From assembly GCF_001687545.1 (NCBI RefSeq), contig NZ_CP016545.1, positions 1,411,001 to 1,475,000 of the forward strand: DNA of 64,000 bases, written 5' to 3'. The position numbers and the translations under genes were made by a program. Below are positions 33,286 to 41,398 of this stretch, piece after piece. The stretch is from Paraurantiacibacter namhicola (lineage in GTDB: Bacteria > Pseudomonadota > Alphaproteobacteria > Sphingomonadales > Sphingomonadaceae). How positions within the stretch are numbered: position 1 is the stretch's first letter; each line of letters opens with the position of its first letter. The notes under the pieces were generated by a model. It searched no databases. It worked only from the letters and a program-made list of their open reading frames with translations, and had not been told where the DNA came from.

Positions 33286-34137
33286 TTAAGCGGCGGCGGC
33301 TTCCGGATTGAGGTAAGCCAGCGTTCGGGCCAGCGTTTCCTTCAGCTCGCTGCGGTGGACTACCATGTCCACCATGCCGTGCTCGTAAAGGTATTCGGCG
33401 CGCTGGAAGCCTGCGGGCAGCTGCTCGCGGATCGTCTCCTGGATCACGCGTTGCCCGGCAAAACCGATCAATGCATCGGGCTCGGCAATCTGGACATCGC
33501 CCAGCATGGCATAGCTGGCAGTGACGCCGCCGGTGGTCGGATCCGCAAGAACCACGATATAGGGCAGGCCTGCCTCTTTCAGGCGGCGCGTCATCACCGT
33601 GGCGCGGGGCATCTGCATTAGCGACAGGATGCCTTCCTGCATGCGCGCGCCCCCGGCTGCGGTGACGACCACGAAGCCGCATTGTTCATCCAGCGCGCGC
33701 TCAGCCGCCTCGCAGAAGGCCGTGCCCACGGCCATGCCCATGCTGCCGCCCATGAAGGTGAAGTCCTGCACGCCCACGACCGCCGGATTGCCGCCAATCG
33801 TCCCATAGGCGGACTGGAAGGCATCGCGATGCGGGTTGTTGGCGCGCGCGGCCTTCAGCCGGTCAGAATAGCGCTTGGAATCCTTGAACTTCAGCGGGTC
33901 TTCGCGGACCTCCGGTTCGGGGAGCACTTCGTAACCCTGGTCCAGCAGCTGCATCAGCCGCTCGTCCGCGCCGATGCGGCCGTGATGGTCGCAGCGCGGG
34001 CAGACAGACAGGTTCTCCGCATATTCCTTGGCGAAGATCATTTCGCTGCAGCGCGGGCATTTCACCCAGAGGTTATCGGGCGTGTCGCGCTTCTGGACGA
34101 AGGGCAGCGAATTGCGGACGCGGGAAAGCCAGTTCAT
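33286..34137 (-). CDS. accD: Acetyl-CoA carboxylase carboxyltransferase subunit beta
   Basis: 283 residues. The N-terminal zinc ribbon is [33 protein letters not shown] (four cysteines, about 25-56). The crotonase-like domain has [43 protein letters not shown] and [22 protein letters not shown]. It transfers the carboxyl group from carboxybiotin to acetyl-CoA together with AccA, making malonyl-CoA for fatty-acid synthesis. It is separated from trpA by a palindromic repeat, and a start at ATG 34137 is standard ([17 protein letters not shown]). Confidence 0.97.
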   Translation of the reverse strand: MNWLSRVRNSLPFVQKRDTPDNLWVKCPRCSEMIFAKEYAENLSVCPRCDHHGRIGADERLMQLLDQGYEVLPEPEVREDPLKFKDSKRYSDRLKAARANNPHRDAFQSAYGTIGGNPAVVGVQDFTFMGGSMGMAVGTAFCEAAERALDEQCGFVVVTAAGGARMQEGILSLMQMPRATVMTRRLKEAGLPYIVVLADPTTGGVTASYAMLGDVQIAEPDALIGFAGQRVIQETIREQLPAGFQRAEYLYEHGMVDMVVHRSELKETLARTLAYLNPEAAAA

Positions 34138-34162
34138 GGTGGGTGCTCTAATCCAGTTTTTC

Positions 34163-34267
34163 CGTCTTTGCGAGCGACGAAGTCGCGCGGCAATCCATCA
34201 TCTGAGTTCTCCGGCACGTGCCCGGGGAGATGGATTGCCACGTCGCCTGCGGCTCCTCGCAATGACG
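34163..34267. repeat. Imperfect 105-bp palindrome (GCAATCCATC-type intergenic repeat)
   Basis: The left arm 34163-34199 and right arm 34229-34267 are inverted copies with a few mismatches. Both end in GGCAATCCATC or its complement and begin near CGTC(A/T)TTGCGAG. The core resembles a widespread bacterial repeat. It separates accD from trpA inside the operon and would form a long hairpin in the mRNA. Confidence 0.85.
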
Positions 34268-34272
34268 TAATC

Positions 34273-35058
34273 TCAGCTGTTTCGCGCAGAATGCACGGCT
34301 TCGGCAAGGGCCGAGACGAGCTCGCGCAGCTTCGCCGGGGCATCCTTGCCATGCTCGCCCACGATTTCGACCAGCGCGCTGCCGACCACGACGCCGTCCG
34401 CCACGCGGGCAAAGGCGCGGGCCTGGTCCGGCGTGCGCACGCCGAAGCCGACGGCGACGGGCAGGTCGGTGTGCCTCTTGAGCCGCGCGACCGCTTCCTC
34501 GATGCTGTCCAGCGCCGCCTGCTGCTTGCCGGTGATGCCCGCAACGCTGACGTAATAAAGGAACCCGCCCGAGCCATTGAGCACGGCGGGCAGGCGCGCA
34601 TCGTCTGTGGTCGGCGTGGCGAGGCGGATGAGGGCGATGTCCTTCGCGCGCAGGGCAGGCCCGAGGTCGCGGTCCTCCTCCGGCGCGAGGTCCACGCAGA
34701 TCACCCCGTCGACGCCCGCCTTGGCGGCTTCGTCCGCGAACCATTCCGGCCCGCGCCGCACCATCGGGTTGGCATAGCCCATCAGCACCAGCGGCACATC
34801 CGGATGCCGCGCGCGGAAATCGGCGGCGATCTGCATGACATCTGCGGTGCGCGTCCCCGCGCCGAGGCTGCGGATATTCGCCGCCTGGATCGCCGGACCA
34901 TCGGCCATCGGATCGGTGAAGGGCATGCCCAGCTCGATCACATCCGCGCCGCCCGCTACGAGCGCATCGAGATTGGCCGCCGTGTCGCCATCGCCAGCGG
35001 TGACGAAGCAGACGAGCGCAGGACGCGGGGCTGAGAAGGTGGTGGAAAGGCGGGTCAT
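34273..35058 (-). CDS. trpA: Tryptophan synthase alpha chain
   Basis: 261 residues. The TIM-barrel signatures are ALVCFVTAGDGD, the active-site ADVIELGMPFTDPMADGPAIQAANIRSL (catalytic Glu in IELG and Asp in FTDPMADGP), VPLVLMGYANPMVRRG, GVDGVICVDLAPEED and PVAVGFGVRTPDQARAFARVADGVVVGSALV. It cleaves indole-3-glycerol phosphate to indole for TrpB. The ATG overlaps the stop of the inserted DUF559 gene by four bases (ATGA). In the uninterrupted ancestor it would presumably have followed trpB directly. Confidence 0.97.
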   Translation of the reverse strand: MTRLSTTFSAPRPALVCFVTAGDGDTAANLDALVAGGADVIELGMPFTDPMADGPAIQAANIRSLGAGTRTADVMQIAADFRARHPDVPLVLMGYANPMVRRGPEWFADEAAKAGVDGVICVDLAPEEDRDLGPALRAKDIALIRLATPTTDDARLPAVLNGSGGFLYYVSVAGITGKQQAALDSIEEAVARLKRHTDLPVAVGFGVRTPDQARAFARVADGVVVGSALVEIVGEHGKDAPAKLRELVSALAEAVHSARNS

Positions 35059-35510
35059 GGCTTTCCCCTCTCCCCGACCCTCTCCCCTGAAGGGGAGAGG
35101 GAGTTCGTGGCGCCGGAAATAGCCCTCTCCCCTTCAGGGGAGAGGGTTGGGAGAGGGGGCTGCGCACGCAAGCTTGCGATCACGTCGGCAAGTCGTGTCA
35201 GAACGCCGTGCATGTTTCCCATTACGTCAGAGTTTGTGAACCTGATCACCGTGTATCCTTGAGCTTCCAAACTTTCAGTGCGGCGTCCGTCATAATTATG
35301 TTGGCCGGCGTGCGTGTCGCCATCTACCTCCACAACCAGCTTGGGATCGTTGGCCGCGAAGTCTACAATATACCGCCCAATGACCTTCTGCCGCCGGAAT
35401 TTAACGCTCTGAAACCGCGAAGCGCGCAGTTCGAGCCACAAACGCGTTTCCGGCTCGGTCATTTCCCGCCGCATGGCTTTGGCGTGCCTCGTGAGATCTG
35501 CGTCGCGCAT
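35055..35510 (-). CDS. DUF559 / Vsr-like endonuclease-domain protein carried by a palindrome-bounded element
   Basis: 151 residues. The start MRDADLTRHAKAMRREMTEPETRLWLELR, then FRRQKVIGRYIVDFAANDPKLVVEVDGDTHAG, is the DUF559 fold, a PD-(D/E)xK relative of very-short-patch-repair nucleases. The probable acidic residues are D50, E61 and D63, with H67. From residue 117 the protein is translated repeat: PLPTLSPEGERAISGATNSLSPSGERVGERG encodes two flanking palindromes. Its ATG lies three bases inside the right inverted repeat, and its stop overlaps trpA. Function in the host is unknown; a role in spreading the repeat is inference. Confidence 0.85.
   Translation of the reverse strand: MRDADLTRHAKAMRREMTEPETRLWLELRASRFQSVKFRRQKVIGRYIVDFAANDPKLVVEVDGDTHAGQHNYDGRRTESLEAQGYTVIRFTNSDVMGNMHGVLTRLADVIASLRAQPPLPTLSPEGERAISGATNSLSPSGERVGERGKP
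35078..35101. repeat. 24-bp CCCTCTCCCC palindrome (extra copy at the trpA side)
   Basis: Perfect 11-bp arms CCCTCTCCCCT/AGGGGAGAGGG surround GA. Two further copies sit at 35123-35146 and 35525-35548 inside the terminal inverted repeats of the element. This copy lies outside the inverted repeats, within the DUF559 C-terminal codons. Confidence 0.9.
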
Positions 35511-35550
35511 GGCCCCTCTCCCAACCCTCTCCCCTCAAGGGGAGAGGGCT
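35121..35550. mobile_element. 430-bp nuclease-coding element with 38-bp terminal inverted repeats between trpB and trpA
   Basis: 35121-35158 and the reverse complement of 35513-35550 agree at 37 of 38 positions. Each end contains a CCCTCTCCCC palindrome followed by an AACCCTCTCCC-type half repeat. Most of the DUF559 gene lies between. Inverted repeats around a single gene inside a conserved operon suggest an inserted cassette. No target-site duplication was identified with confidence, and no transposase is present. The right end lies two bases from the trpB stop. Confidence 0.7.
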
Positions 35551-35551
35551 A

Positions 35552-36787
35552 TTAGATCTCCACTCCCAGCGCTTCCGCCACGGTGAAGATGTCCTTGTCC
35601 CCGCGGCCGCACAGATTCATCAGGATGGTCTGGTCGCGGCGCATGGTCGGGGCGAGTTTCGCCACGGCGGCGATGGCGTGGCTTGGCTCCAGCGCGGGGA
35701 TGATACCTTCGGTGCGGCAGAGCAGCTGGAAGGCGTCGAGTGCCTCCTTGTCCGTCGCGCTGGTGTATTCGACGCGGCCGGTTTCCTTCAGCCACGCGTG
35801 TTCCGGGCCGATGCCGGGGTAATCGAGGCCTGCGCTTATCGAGTGGCCCTCGGTGATCTGGCCATCCTCGTCCTGCAGCAAATAGGTCTTGTTGCCGTGC
35901 AGCACGCCGGGGAAGCCGCCCGCCAGGCTGGCGGCGTGTTCGTCTCCGTCCAGCCCGTGGCCCGCGGCCTCCACGCCCAGCAGGCGGACATCGGGATCGT
36001 CGAGGAAGGGATGGAACAGGCCGATGGCATTGCTGCCGCCGCCGATGCAGGCCACTGCCATGTCCGGCAGCTTGCCCGTGCGCTCCTGCATCTGGACGCG
36101 GGCTTCCTTGCCGATCACGCTCTGGAAATCGCGCACCAGCTCCGGATAGGGGTGCGGGCCGGCGGCCGTGCCGATGATGTAGAAGGTGTCGTGGACGTTG
36201 GCGACCCAGTCGCGCAGCGCCTCGTTCATCGCATCCTTTAGCGTGCCTCGCCCACTTTCGACCGGGTTGATGGTCGCGCCCAGCAGCTTCATGCGGAAGA
36301 CGTTGGGCGATTGCCGCCGCACGTCTTCGGCGCCCATGTAAACCGTGCAGGGCAGGCCGAAGCGCGCGCAGACCGTCGCGGTGGCGACGCCGTGCTGGCC
36401 CGCCCCGGTTTCCGCGATGATGCGTGTCTTGCCCATGCGGATGGCGAGCAGGATCTGCCCGATGCAATTGTTGATCTTGTGCGCGCCGGTGTGGTTCAGC
36501 TCGTCCCGCTTGAACCAGACTTCCGCGCCCATGCCTTCCGGCGCGTCCTTGCGCAGTTCCTCGGTCAAGCGTTCAGCGTGATAGAGCGGGCTGGGACGGC
36601 CGACGTAATGTTCCAGCAGGTGATCGAACTCGGCCTTGAAATCCGGGTCCGCCTGCGCGGCGCGGTAATGCTTTTCCAGGTCCAGGATCAGCGGCATCAG
36701 CGTTTCGGCGACATAGCGCCCGCCGAACTGGCCGAAATGCCCGCGATCATCGGGCTGGTTGCGGAAGCTGTTTGCCTGATTACCCAC
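35552..36787 (-). CDS. trpB: Tryptophan synthase beta chain
   Basis: 411 residues from a GTG at 36787 ([29 protein letters not shown]). PLP-enzyme signatures are [19 protein letters not shown], with the Schiff-base Lys in [31 protein letters not shown] with the catalytic Glu, and [17 protein letters not shown] for phosphate binding. C-terminal [20 protein letters not shown] is complete. It joins indole and serine to tryptophan. The GTG has no good ribosome site, so it probably depends on read-through from trpF, from which it is separated by a palindromic element. Confidence 0.97.
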   Translation of the reverse strand: MGNQANSFRNQPDDRGHFGQFGGRYVAETLMPLILDLEKHYRAAQADPDFKAEFDHLLEHYVGRPSPLYHAERLTEELRKDAPEGMGAEVWFKRDELNHTGAHKINNCIGQILLAIRMGKTRIIAETGAGQHGVATATVCARFGLPCTVYMGAEDVRRQSPNVFRMKLLGATINPVESGRGTLKDAMNEALRDWVANVHDTFYIIGTAAGPHPYPELVRDFQSVIGKEARVQMQERTGKLPDMAVACIGGGSNAIGLFHPFLDDPDVRLLGVEAAGHGLDGDEHAASLAGGFPGVLHGNKTYLLQDEDGQITEGHSISAGLDYPGIGPEHAWLKETGRVEYTSATDKEALDAFQLLCRTEGIIPALEPSHAIAAVAKLAPTMRRDQTILMNLCGRGDKDIFTVAEALGVEI

Positions 36788-36793
36788 AAAAAA

Positions 36794-36888
36794 TTCCGTT
36801 CGGGCTGAGCCTGTCGAAGCCCCGTTCTTGCTTCTTGCCCAGCGCTATAAGGAAAGACGGCCCTTCGACAAGCTCAGGGCGAACGGAA
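36794..36888. repeat. Palindromic element between trpB and trpF, relative of the insert inside trmD
   Basis: TTCCGTTCG (36794-36802) and CGAACGGAA (36880-36888) are the perfect outer arms. Inside lie GGGCTGAGCCTGTCGAAGCCC and the inverted GGCCCTTCGACAAGCTCAGG, each arm differing in the same three-base pattern as in trmD. The reverse complement aligns along nearly its whole length with 60989-61081, including the central GTC.TTC and AGCGC blocks. It occupies almost all of the trpF-trpB gap. Confidence 0.9.
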
Positions 36889-36890
36889 AC

Positions 36891-37523
36891 TTACGCTGCG
36901 CGAACCGCCTCGCAGAAGGCGCGGATCAAGTCCACGTCCTTTACGCCCGGCGCGCTTTCAACGCCGCTGGATACGTCCACCAGCGGCGGGCGTGTTGTGC
37001 GGATGGCATCGCCGACATTGTCCGGCGTCAGCCCGCCAGCCAGACCCCAGGGAACGGGATGCTGGTATCCGGCGAGCAGGTCCCAGTCGAGCGCCAGGCC
37101 ATTGCCGCCCGGCAGCACGCCCGGCGCGGCATCGTACAGGATCAGGTCAAGCGCGCCGTGGTAGCGCTTCACGTCTTCCAGCGATTGCGCGTTCTTGATG
37201 CCGCAAGCCTTCCATACTTCCACCGGTGCGTTCTTGCGCAGCAGGCCGAGGTATTCGGCGCGCTCGTTCCCATGCGCCTGGGCGATGTCCGGCTTCACCG
37301 CATCCAGCGCGCGGATGTGGGAGACGGCGTCCATGTTCACCGTCAGCAGCACGCTCTTCACCTCGCGCGGGACGCGGGCGCGTAGGGCGGCTGCCTGCTC
37401 CACCGAGACATGCCGCGGGCTCTTCTCGAAATGGACGAAGCCCACATGCGTCGCCCCTGCGGCCACGGCTGCATCGACGGTTTCGGGCGTGGAAAGCCCG
37501 CAAATCTTGATTCCGGTCTGCAT
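36891..37523 (-). CDS. trpF: Phosphoribosylanthranilate isomerase
   Basis: 210 residues. TIM-barrel signatures are IKICGLSTPETVDAAVAAGATHVGFVHFEKSPRHVS (catalytic Cys in KICG), PDIAQAHGNE, LILYDA with the catalytic Asp, and C-terminal GLAGGLTPDNVGDAIRTTRPPLVDVSSGVESAPGVKD. It performs the Amadori rearrangement before indole-glycerol-phosphate synthesis. It is followed by a palindromic element that abuts its stop and then trpB. Confidence 0.95.
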   Translation of the reverse strand: MQTGIKICGLSTPETVDAAVAAGATHVGFVHFEKSPRHVSVEQAAALRARVPREVKSVLLTVNMDAVSHIRALDAVKPDIAQAHGNERAEYLGLLRKNAPVEVWKACGIKNAQSLEDVKRYHGALDLILYDAAPGVLPGGNGLALDWDLLAGYQHPVPWGLAGGLTPDNVGDAIRTTRPPLVDVSSGVESAPGVKDVDLIRAFCEAVRAA

Positions 37524-37574
37524 GGGGGCGGGACTAGGACAATCGCTGCGCGCTTGAAAGACCGGATGGGGCCT

Positions 37575-38081
37575 TCAGGCCGTCTCCAGCCGCTTTTCCA
37601 GTATCGTGAAGGTGAGGGGCGGATCGAGCGACACCGGAAAGGGCGCAGTCTCGCCGGTTTGCGCGTAGCCGCGCCGCTCATACCACGCGATCAGGGAATG
37701 GCGTGTGTCGATGACCTGCATCGTGATCGTCAATGTCCCCTCTTCGCGGGCCAGGTCTTCCGCTGCGTCGAGCAAGGTTCGGCCCAGACCTGCCGATTGC
37801 AGGTCCGGCATCACGCAGAGCATGCCCAGATATAAGACGCCGCCGGGCCGCCGGGTGAGCGCGACACAGCCAAGCAATTCTTTCCCGGATCGTGCGAGCA
37901 GGATGGTCACGGCCGGGTCGGCGAGCATGCCCGCAATCTGTCCGGGCGCGCATCTCTTGTCGTAAAGGATATCGGCTTCGTGGGTCCAGCCGCGCCGCGC
38001 GCTGTCTCCGCGATAGCCGCATTCTATCAGTTCTTCGACCTCGGGGGCATCGTCGGGGCGAGCCGCAACGACAGTCGTCAA
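37575..38081 (-). CDS. GNAT-family N-acetyltransferase (TTG start)
   Basis: 168 residues from TTG 38081, reading TTVVAARPDDAPEVEELIECGYRG. The TTG overlaps the pyrF stop by four bases (TTGA) and has GAGG eight bases upstream. No in-frame ATG precedes the conserved fold. Acetyl-CoA binding motif A is LCVMPDLQSAGLGRTLLDAAEDLAR (about 100-125), and motif B is MQVIDTRHSLIAWYERRGYAQTGE. The substrate is unknown. Its place between pyrF and trpF suggests small-molecule modification, but the pair may simply share a promoter. Confidence 0.85.
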   Translation of the reverse strand: MTTVVAARPDDAPEVEELIECGYRGDSARRGWTHEADILYDKRCAPGQIAGMLADPAVTILLARSGKELLGCVALTRRPGGVLYLGMLCVMPDLQSAGLGRTLLDAAEDLAREEGTLTITMQVIDTRHSLIAWYERRGYAQTGETAPFPVSLDPPLTFTILEKRLETA

Positions 38082-38752
38082 AGCGTCGCCTCTATATCCC
38101 TCGCCGCCTGTGCGGGATCGTCCGCGCGGCTGATGGGGCGGCCGATGACGAGGACGCTGGCGCCGTCGTCGCGGGCATGGCGGGGGGTGACGACGCGTTT
38201 CTGGTCGCCCACGGATGCACCCGCAGGGCGCAGGCCGGGAACGACGAAATAGCCATCCTTCCACTGGTCATGGACCGATTTCACCTCGTGGCCGGAGCAC
38301 ACGATACCGTCCAGCCCGCTCGCCTCTGCCAGTTCGGCCAGGCGCAGGACGTGTTCGTGCGGCGTGCCGGTGATGCCCGTGCGCGCCATGTCGCGCTCGT
38401 CCAGGCTGGTGAGCATGGTGACGGCCACGACCTTGCAATGCTCGCCCGCCGCAGCCTTGGCGTCTTCCATCATCGCGCGCCCGCCGCTGGCGTGGACGGT
38501 GACGATGGCGGGTTCCAGCACGTGGATCGCCTGCATTGCGCCTGCGACCGTATTGGGAATGTCATGCAGCTTCAGGTCGAGGAAGATCGGCAGGCCCAGA
38601 TGCGCAATCTCGTGCACGCCATGGTGGCCATGCGCGCAGAAAAATTCGAGGCCCAGCTTCACCCCGCCGACATGGCCCTTCACCTTCTGCGCCAGCGCCT
38701 TGGCAGCATCGAGCTGCGGAAGGTCGAGCGCGAGGTAGACCGGGTTGCTCAC
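38078..38752 (-). CDS. pyrF: Orotidine 5'-phosphate decarboxylase
   Basis: 224 residues from GTG 38752 (SNPVYLALDLPQLDAAKALAQKVKGHVGGVKLGLEFF). The catalytic tetrad segment is LPIFLDLKLHDIPNTVAGAM (Asp-Lys-x-x-Asp). GLDGIVCSGHEVKSV and VVPGLRPAGASVGDQKRVVTPRHA carry the phosphate loop. It makes UMP in de novo pyrimidine synthesis. GTGA overlaps the lapA stop and TTGA overlaps the next start, so the three genes are translationally linked. Confidence 0.96.
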   Translation of the reverse strand: MSNPVYLALDLPQLDAAKALAQKVKGHVGGVKLGLEFFCAHGHHGVHEIAHLGLPIFLDLKLHDIPNTVAGAMQAIHVLEPAIVTVHASGGRAMMEDAKAAAGEHCKVVAVTMLTSLDERDMARTGITGTPHEHVLRLAELAEASGLDGIVCSGHEVKSVHDQWKDGYFVVPGLRPAGASVGDQKRVVTPRHARDDGASVLVIGRPISRADDPAQAARDIEATL

Positions 38753-39159
38753 GGCGTGGTTTCATCCGGGCGCAGCTTGTCGCTTTCCGGCTGCGGCGCG
38801 CTGGTGGTGACCGTGGTCGGCTTGTCGCTGCTGGACGGCGAGGGCGGCGTGGCTTCGCGCGCGGTCACGGAGCTGGGCGTGATCGCATCGGTGGAACCGG
38901 TTGCCGTGCCGACGGAGGCATTGCGCGTCTGGCTTTCCAGCGTGCGGATCTTGCGATTGTAGTGCCAGCTCTTGCCCCGATGCAGCAGCCACATCGGCAG
39001 CAGGCCCGCCAGGAATGAGACGATGACCAGCGCCGGGATCTTGGTCTGCAGCAGCAGGCCTTCCCAGATGCGGACTTCCACATCGGTCCAGTTATAGACC
39101 GAAAACAGCAGCAGCGCGGCCAGCAGCAGCGCCCAGACTATCGTGCGAAAAACAGCCAT
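38749..39159 (-). CDS. lapA: LapA-domain inner-membrane protein
   Basis: 136 residues. Two membrane helices, TIVWALLLAALLLFSVYNW (about 6-24) and IPALVIVSFLAGLLPMWLLHRG (about 42-63), followed by a basic segment HYNRKIRTLESQT match the LapA (YciS) domain. The rest is a Ser/Thr/Pro-rich low-complexity tail (TSSVTAREATPPSPSSSDKPTTVTT) ending at the pyrF overlap. In enterobacteria LapA with LapB regulates LpxC and hence LPS synthesis; here only the domain match is seen. It is the first gene of the pyrF-trp-accD-folC operon. Confidence 0.82.
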   Translation of the reverse strand: MAVFRTIVWALLLAALLLFSVYNWTDVEVRIWEGLLLQTKIPALVIVSFLAGLLPMWLLHRGKSWHYNRKIRTLESQTRNASVGTATGSTDAITPSSVTAREATPPSPSSSDKPTTVTTSAPQPESDKLRPDETTP

Positions 39160-39180
39160 GTGATCCTCCAGAACCTTTCC

Positions 39181-39203
39181 ACCGGCTTAGGCAGGAAAGC
39201 CGG
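39181..39203 (-). terminator. Weak hairpin between purB and lapA genes
   Basis: ACCGGCTT and AAGCCGGT arms enclose eight bases. No T-run follows on either strand. It lies downstream of lapA's start and upstream of the purB stop. It may be an mRNA-processing or attenuation hairpin rather than a true terminator. Confidence 0.3.
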
Positions 39204-39223
39204 TTAAGGGAAGGGGTGCACCC

Positions 39224-40534
39224 TTATCCGAAAACCCGGTCGAAGATCGTGTCGACGTGCTTGAAATGGTAATCGAGGTCGAAACGCTCTTCCAACTGCT
39301 CATGCGTGAGGGCGGCGGTGACTTCATCGTCGGCCTTCAACAGGTCGAGCAGCGAAAGCGCGCCGTCCGATTCCCACACCTTCATCGCGTTGCGCTGGAC
39401 GAGGCGGTAGGCATCCTCGCGGCTCACCCCGTTCTGGGTGAGGGCCAGAAGCACGCGCTGCGAATGGATAAGGCCGCCCATGCGGTCCATGTTTTTCTGC
39501 ATGCGCTCGGGATAGACGAGCAGCTTCTCCACCACGCCGGTCAGGCGGGCGAGGGCAAAGTCCAGCGTGATGCAGGCGTCCGGGCCGATGAAGCGTTCCA
39601 CGGAGGAGTGGGAGATGTCCCGCTCGTGCCACAGCGCCACGTTTTCCATCGCCGGGACCACCGCGCCGCGGACCACGCGGGCGAGGCCGGTGAGGTTTTC
39701 CGTCAGGATCGGGTTGCGCTTGTGCGGCATGGCGCTCGACCCCTTCTGGCCGGGGGAGAAATACTCCTCCGCTTCCAGAACTTCGGTGCGCTGCAAGTGG
39801 CGCACTTCCACCGCCAGCCGCTCGATGGAACTGGCGATGACGGCCAGCACGGCAAAGAACATGGCGTGCCGGTCGCGCGGGATCACCTGCGTGCTTACCG
39901 GTTCGACGGCCAGGCCCAGCCGTTCCGCCACATGGGCTTCCACGGCCGGGTCGATATTGGCAAAGGTGCCCACTGCGCCGCTGACTGCGCAGGTCGCGAT
40001 TTCGCGCCGGGCGAAGACCAGCCGCTCGCGGCAACGGCTGAATTCGGCATAGGCCTCGGCCAGCTTCAGGCCGAAGGTGACGGGTTCTGCGTGGATGCCA
40101 TGGCTACGGCCGATGGTGGGAGTGAACTTGTGCTCCTGTGCGCGGGTCTTCAGCGCGGCCAGCAGGCGGTCGAGGTCTTCCAGCAGGATATCGGCGGAGC
40201 GGGCAAGCTGCACCGCCAGCGTGGTGTCCAGCACGTCCGAACTGGTCATGCCCTGGTGCATGAAGCGGGCCTGGTCGCCCACATTGTCCGCCACCCATGT
40301 CAGGAAGGCGATGACATCGTGCTTTGTCACCGCCTCGATCGCGTCGATGGCTTCCACGTCGATCTTTGGATCGGTGGCCCACCAAGCCCACAGCGCCTTG
40401 CCCGCACTTTCCGGCACGACGCCCAGCTCGCCCAGCTTTTCCGTCGCATGCGCCTCGATCTCGAACCAGATGCGGAATTTCGCCTCCGGCTCCCACAGGG
40501 CGGTCATGGCGGGGCGGGAATAACGGGGGACCAT
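39224..40534 (-). CDS. purB: Adenylosuccinate lyase
   Basis: 436 residues. MVPRYSRPAMTALWEPEAKFRIWFEIEAHA is the typical start. The fumarase/aspartase-superfamily signature GSSAMPHKRNPILTENLTGLARVVRG (about 262-287) carries the catalytic Ser loop. GRSHGIHAEPVTFGLKLAEAYAEF holds an active-site His, and TSSDVLDTTLAVQLARSADIL holds substrate-binding residues. It cleaves SAICAR and adenylosuccinate in purine synthesis. It is transcribed ahead of lapA with a 64-base gap. Confidence 0.96.
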   Translation of the reverse strand: MVPRYSRPAMTALWEPEAKFRIWFEIEAHATEKLGELGVVPESAGKALWAWWATDPKIDVEAIDAIEAVTKHDVIAFLTWVADNVGDQARFMHQGMTSSDVLDTTLAVQLARSADILLEDLDRLLAALKTRAQEHKFTPTIGRSHGIHAEPVTFGLKLAEAYAEFSRCRERLVFARREIATCAVSGAVGTFANIDPAVEAHVAERLGLAVEPVSTQVIPRDRHAMFFAVLAVIASSIERLAVEVRHLQRTEVLEAEEYFSPGQKGSSAMPHKRNPILTENLTGLARVVRGAVVPAMENVALWHERDISHSSVERFIGPDACITLDFALARLTGVVEKLLVYPERMQKNMDRMGGLIHSQRVLLALTQNGVSREDAYRLVQRNAMKVWESDGALSLLDLLKADDEVTAALTHEQLEERFDLDYHFKHVDTIFDRVFG

Positions 40535-40604
40535 CTGAAGGACTCCGGACTGGCAGTGGATGTGCGGGGCTGCTTACGGGGGCGCGGCTAGGCTGCGCGC
40601 AGGG

Positions 40605-41324
40605 TCAAATCAAGCCCTTGGCTTTCAGGCTGACATGGCCCTCGCGCCCGACAATGACATGGTCGTGCACACTTATGCCCAGCAATCGCCCGGCATCGGC
40701 GATCCGCTGCGTGACCTGGATATCGGCGCGGCTGGGTTCGGGATTGCCGCTGGGGTGGTTGTGGACAAGGATCATGGCCGTCGCACCCACCTCCAACGCG
40801 GTCTTGACCACTTCGCGCGGATGGATTGCCGCCTCGTCAATGCTTCCATCGCCAAGGTGGTGATCGCGGATCAGGCGGTTGCGCGTGTCGAGATACAGCA
40901 CGCGCACGCGCTCCACGGTCAGGTGCGCCATGTCTATCGCCAGGTAATCGAGCAGCGCCTGCCAGCTGCCCAGCACGGGTTTCTGCTGCACCTGGCTGCG
41001 GGCCATGCGCCGGGCGGCAAGGGCGGTGGCCTTCAGAGCGCCTGCTGCGGCCTCTCCCACGCCGGACACATCCTGCAGGGCGCCGGCATCCGCATTCAGC
41101 ACGCCGGCGAGCGAGCCGAAGCGTTCCAGCAGGGCGTTGGCCGCCGGCTTGGTGTCGCCGCGCGGGTTGCCGGCGAACAGGAGATATTCCAGCACCTCGT
41201 AATCCGCCAGCGCCTCAGCGCCGCCGGACAGCAGCCGCTCGCGCAGCCGCGCGCGATGGCCGGTATGGCCCGCAGCTGGGGCGGACTTGCCGTTCGCCTG
41301 CGGTTCAGCGCGCCTGGCCGACAT
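40605..41324 (-). CDS. radC: RadC-family JAB-domain protein
   Basis: 239 residues from ATG 41324, with GAGGA about nine bases upstream. An N-terminal helix-hairpin-helix-like part (HRARLRERLLSGGAEALADYEVLEYLLF, then LQDVSGVGEAAAGALKA) precedes the MPN/JAB metal site HNHPSGNPEPSRADIQVTQRI and the VHDHVIVGREGHVSLKAKG end. RadC homologues are often annotated DNA-repair proteins, but a repair function is not firmly established; the JAB site predicts a metal-dependent hydrolase. It is divergent from ydbH. Confidence 0.9.
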   Translation of the reverse strand: MSARRAEPQANGKSAPAAGHTGHRARLRERLLSGGAEALADYEVLEYLLFAGNPRGDTKPAANALLERFGSLAGVLNADAGALQDVSGVGEAAAGALKATALAARRMARSQVQQKPVLGSWQALLDYLAIDMAHLTVERVRVLYLDTRNRLIRDHHLGDGSIDEAAIHPREVVKTALEVGATAMILVHNHPSGNPEPSRADIQVTQRIADAGRLLGISVHDHVIVGREGHVSLKAKGLI

Positions 41325-41398
41325 GGAACTTTTCCTCACACACGGTTGCGTCTGCCGCATTGCCTTTGTCGCAGCGGTCGCGCAAGTGAAGCGACACG

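Noticed and set aside
34163-34267. Terminator between trpA and accD
   Set aside because: The palindrome lacks a T-run and matches a dispersed repeat type, so it is called a repeat.
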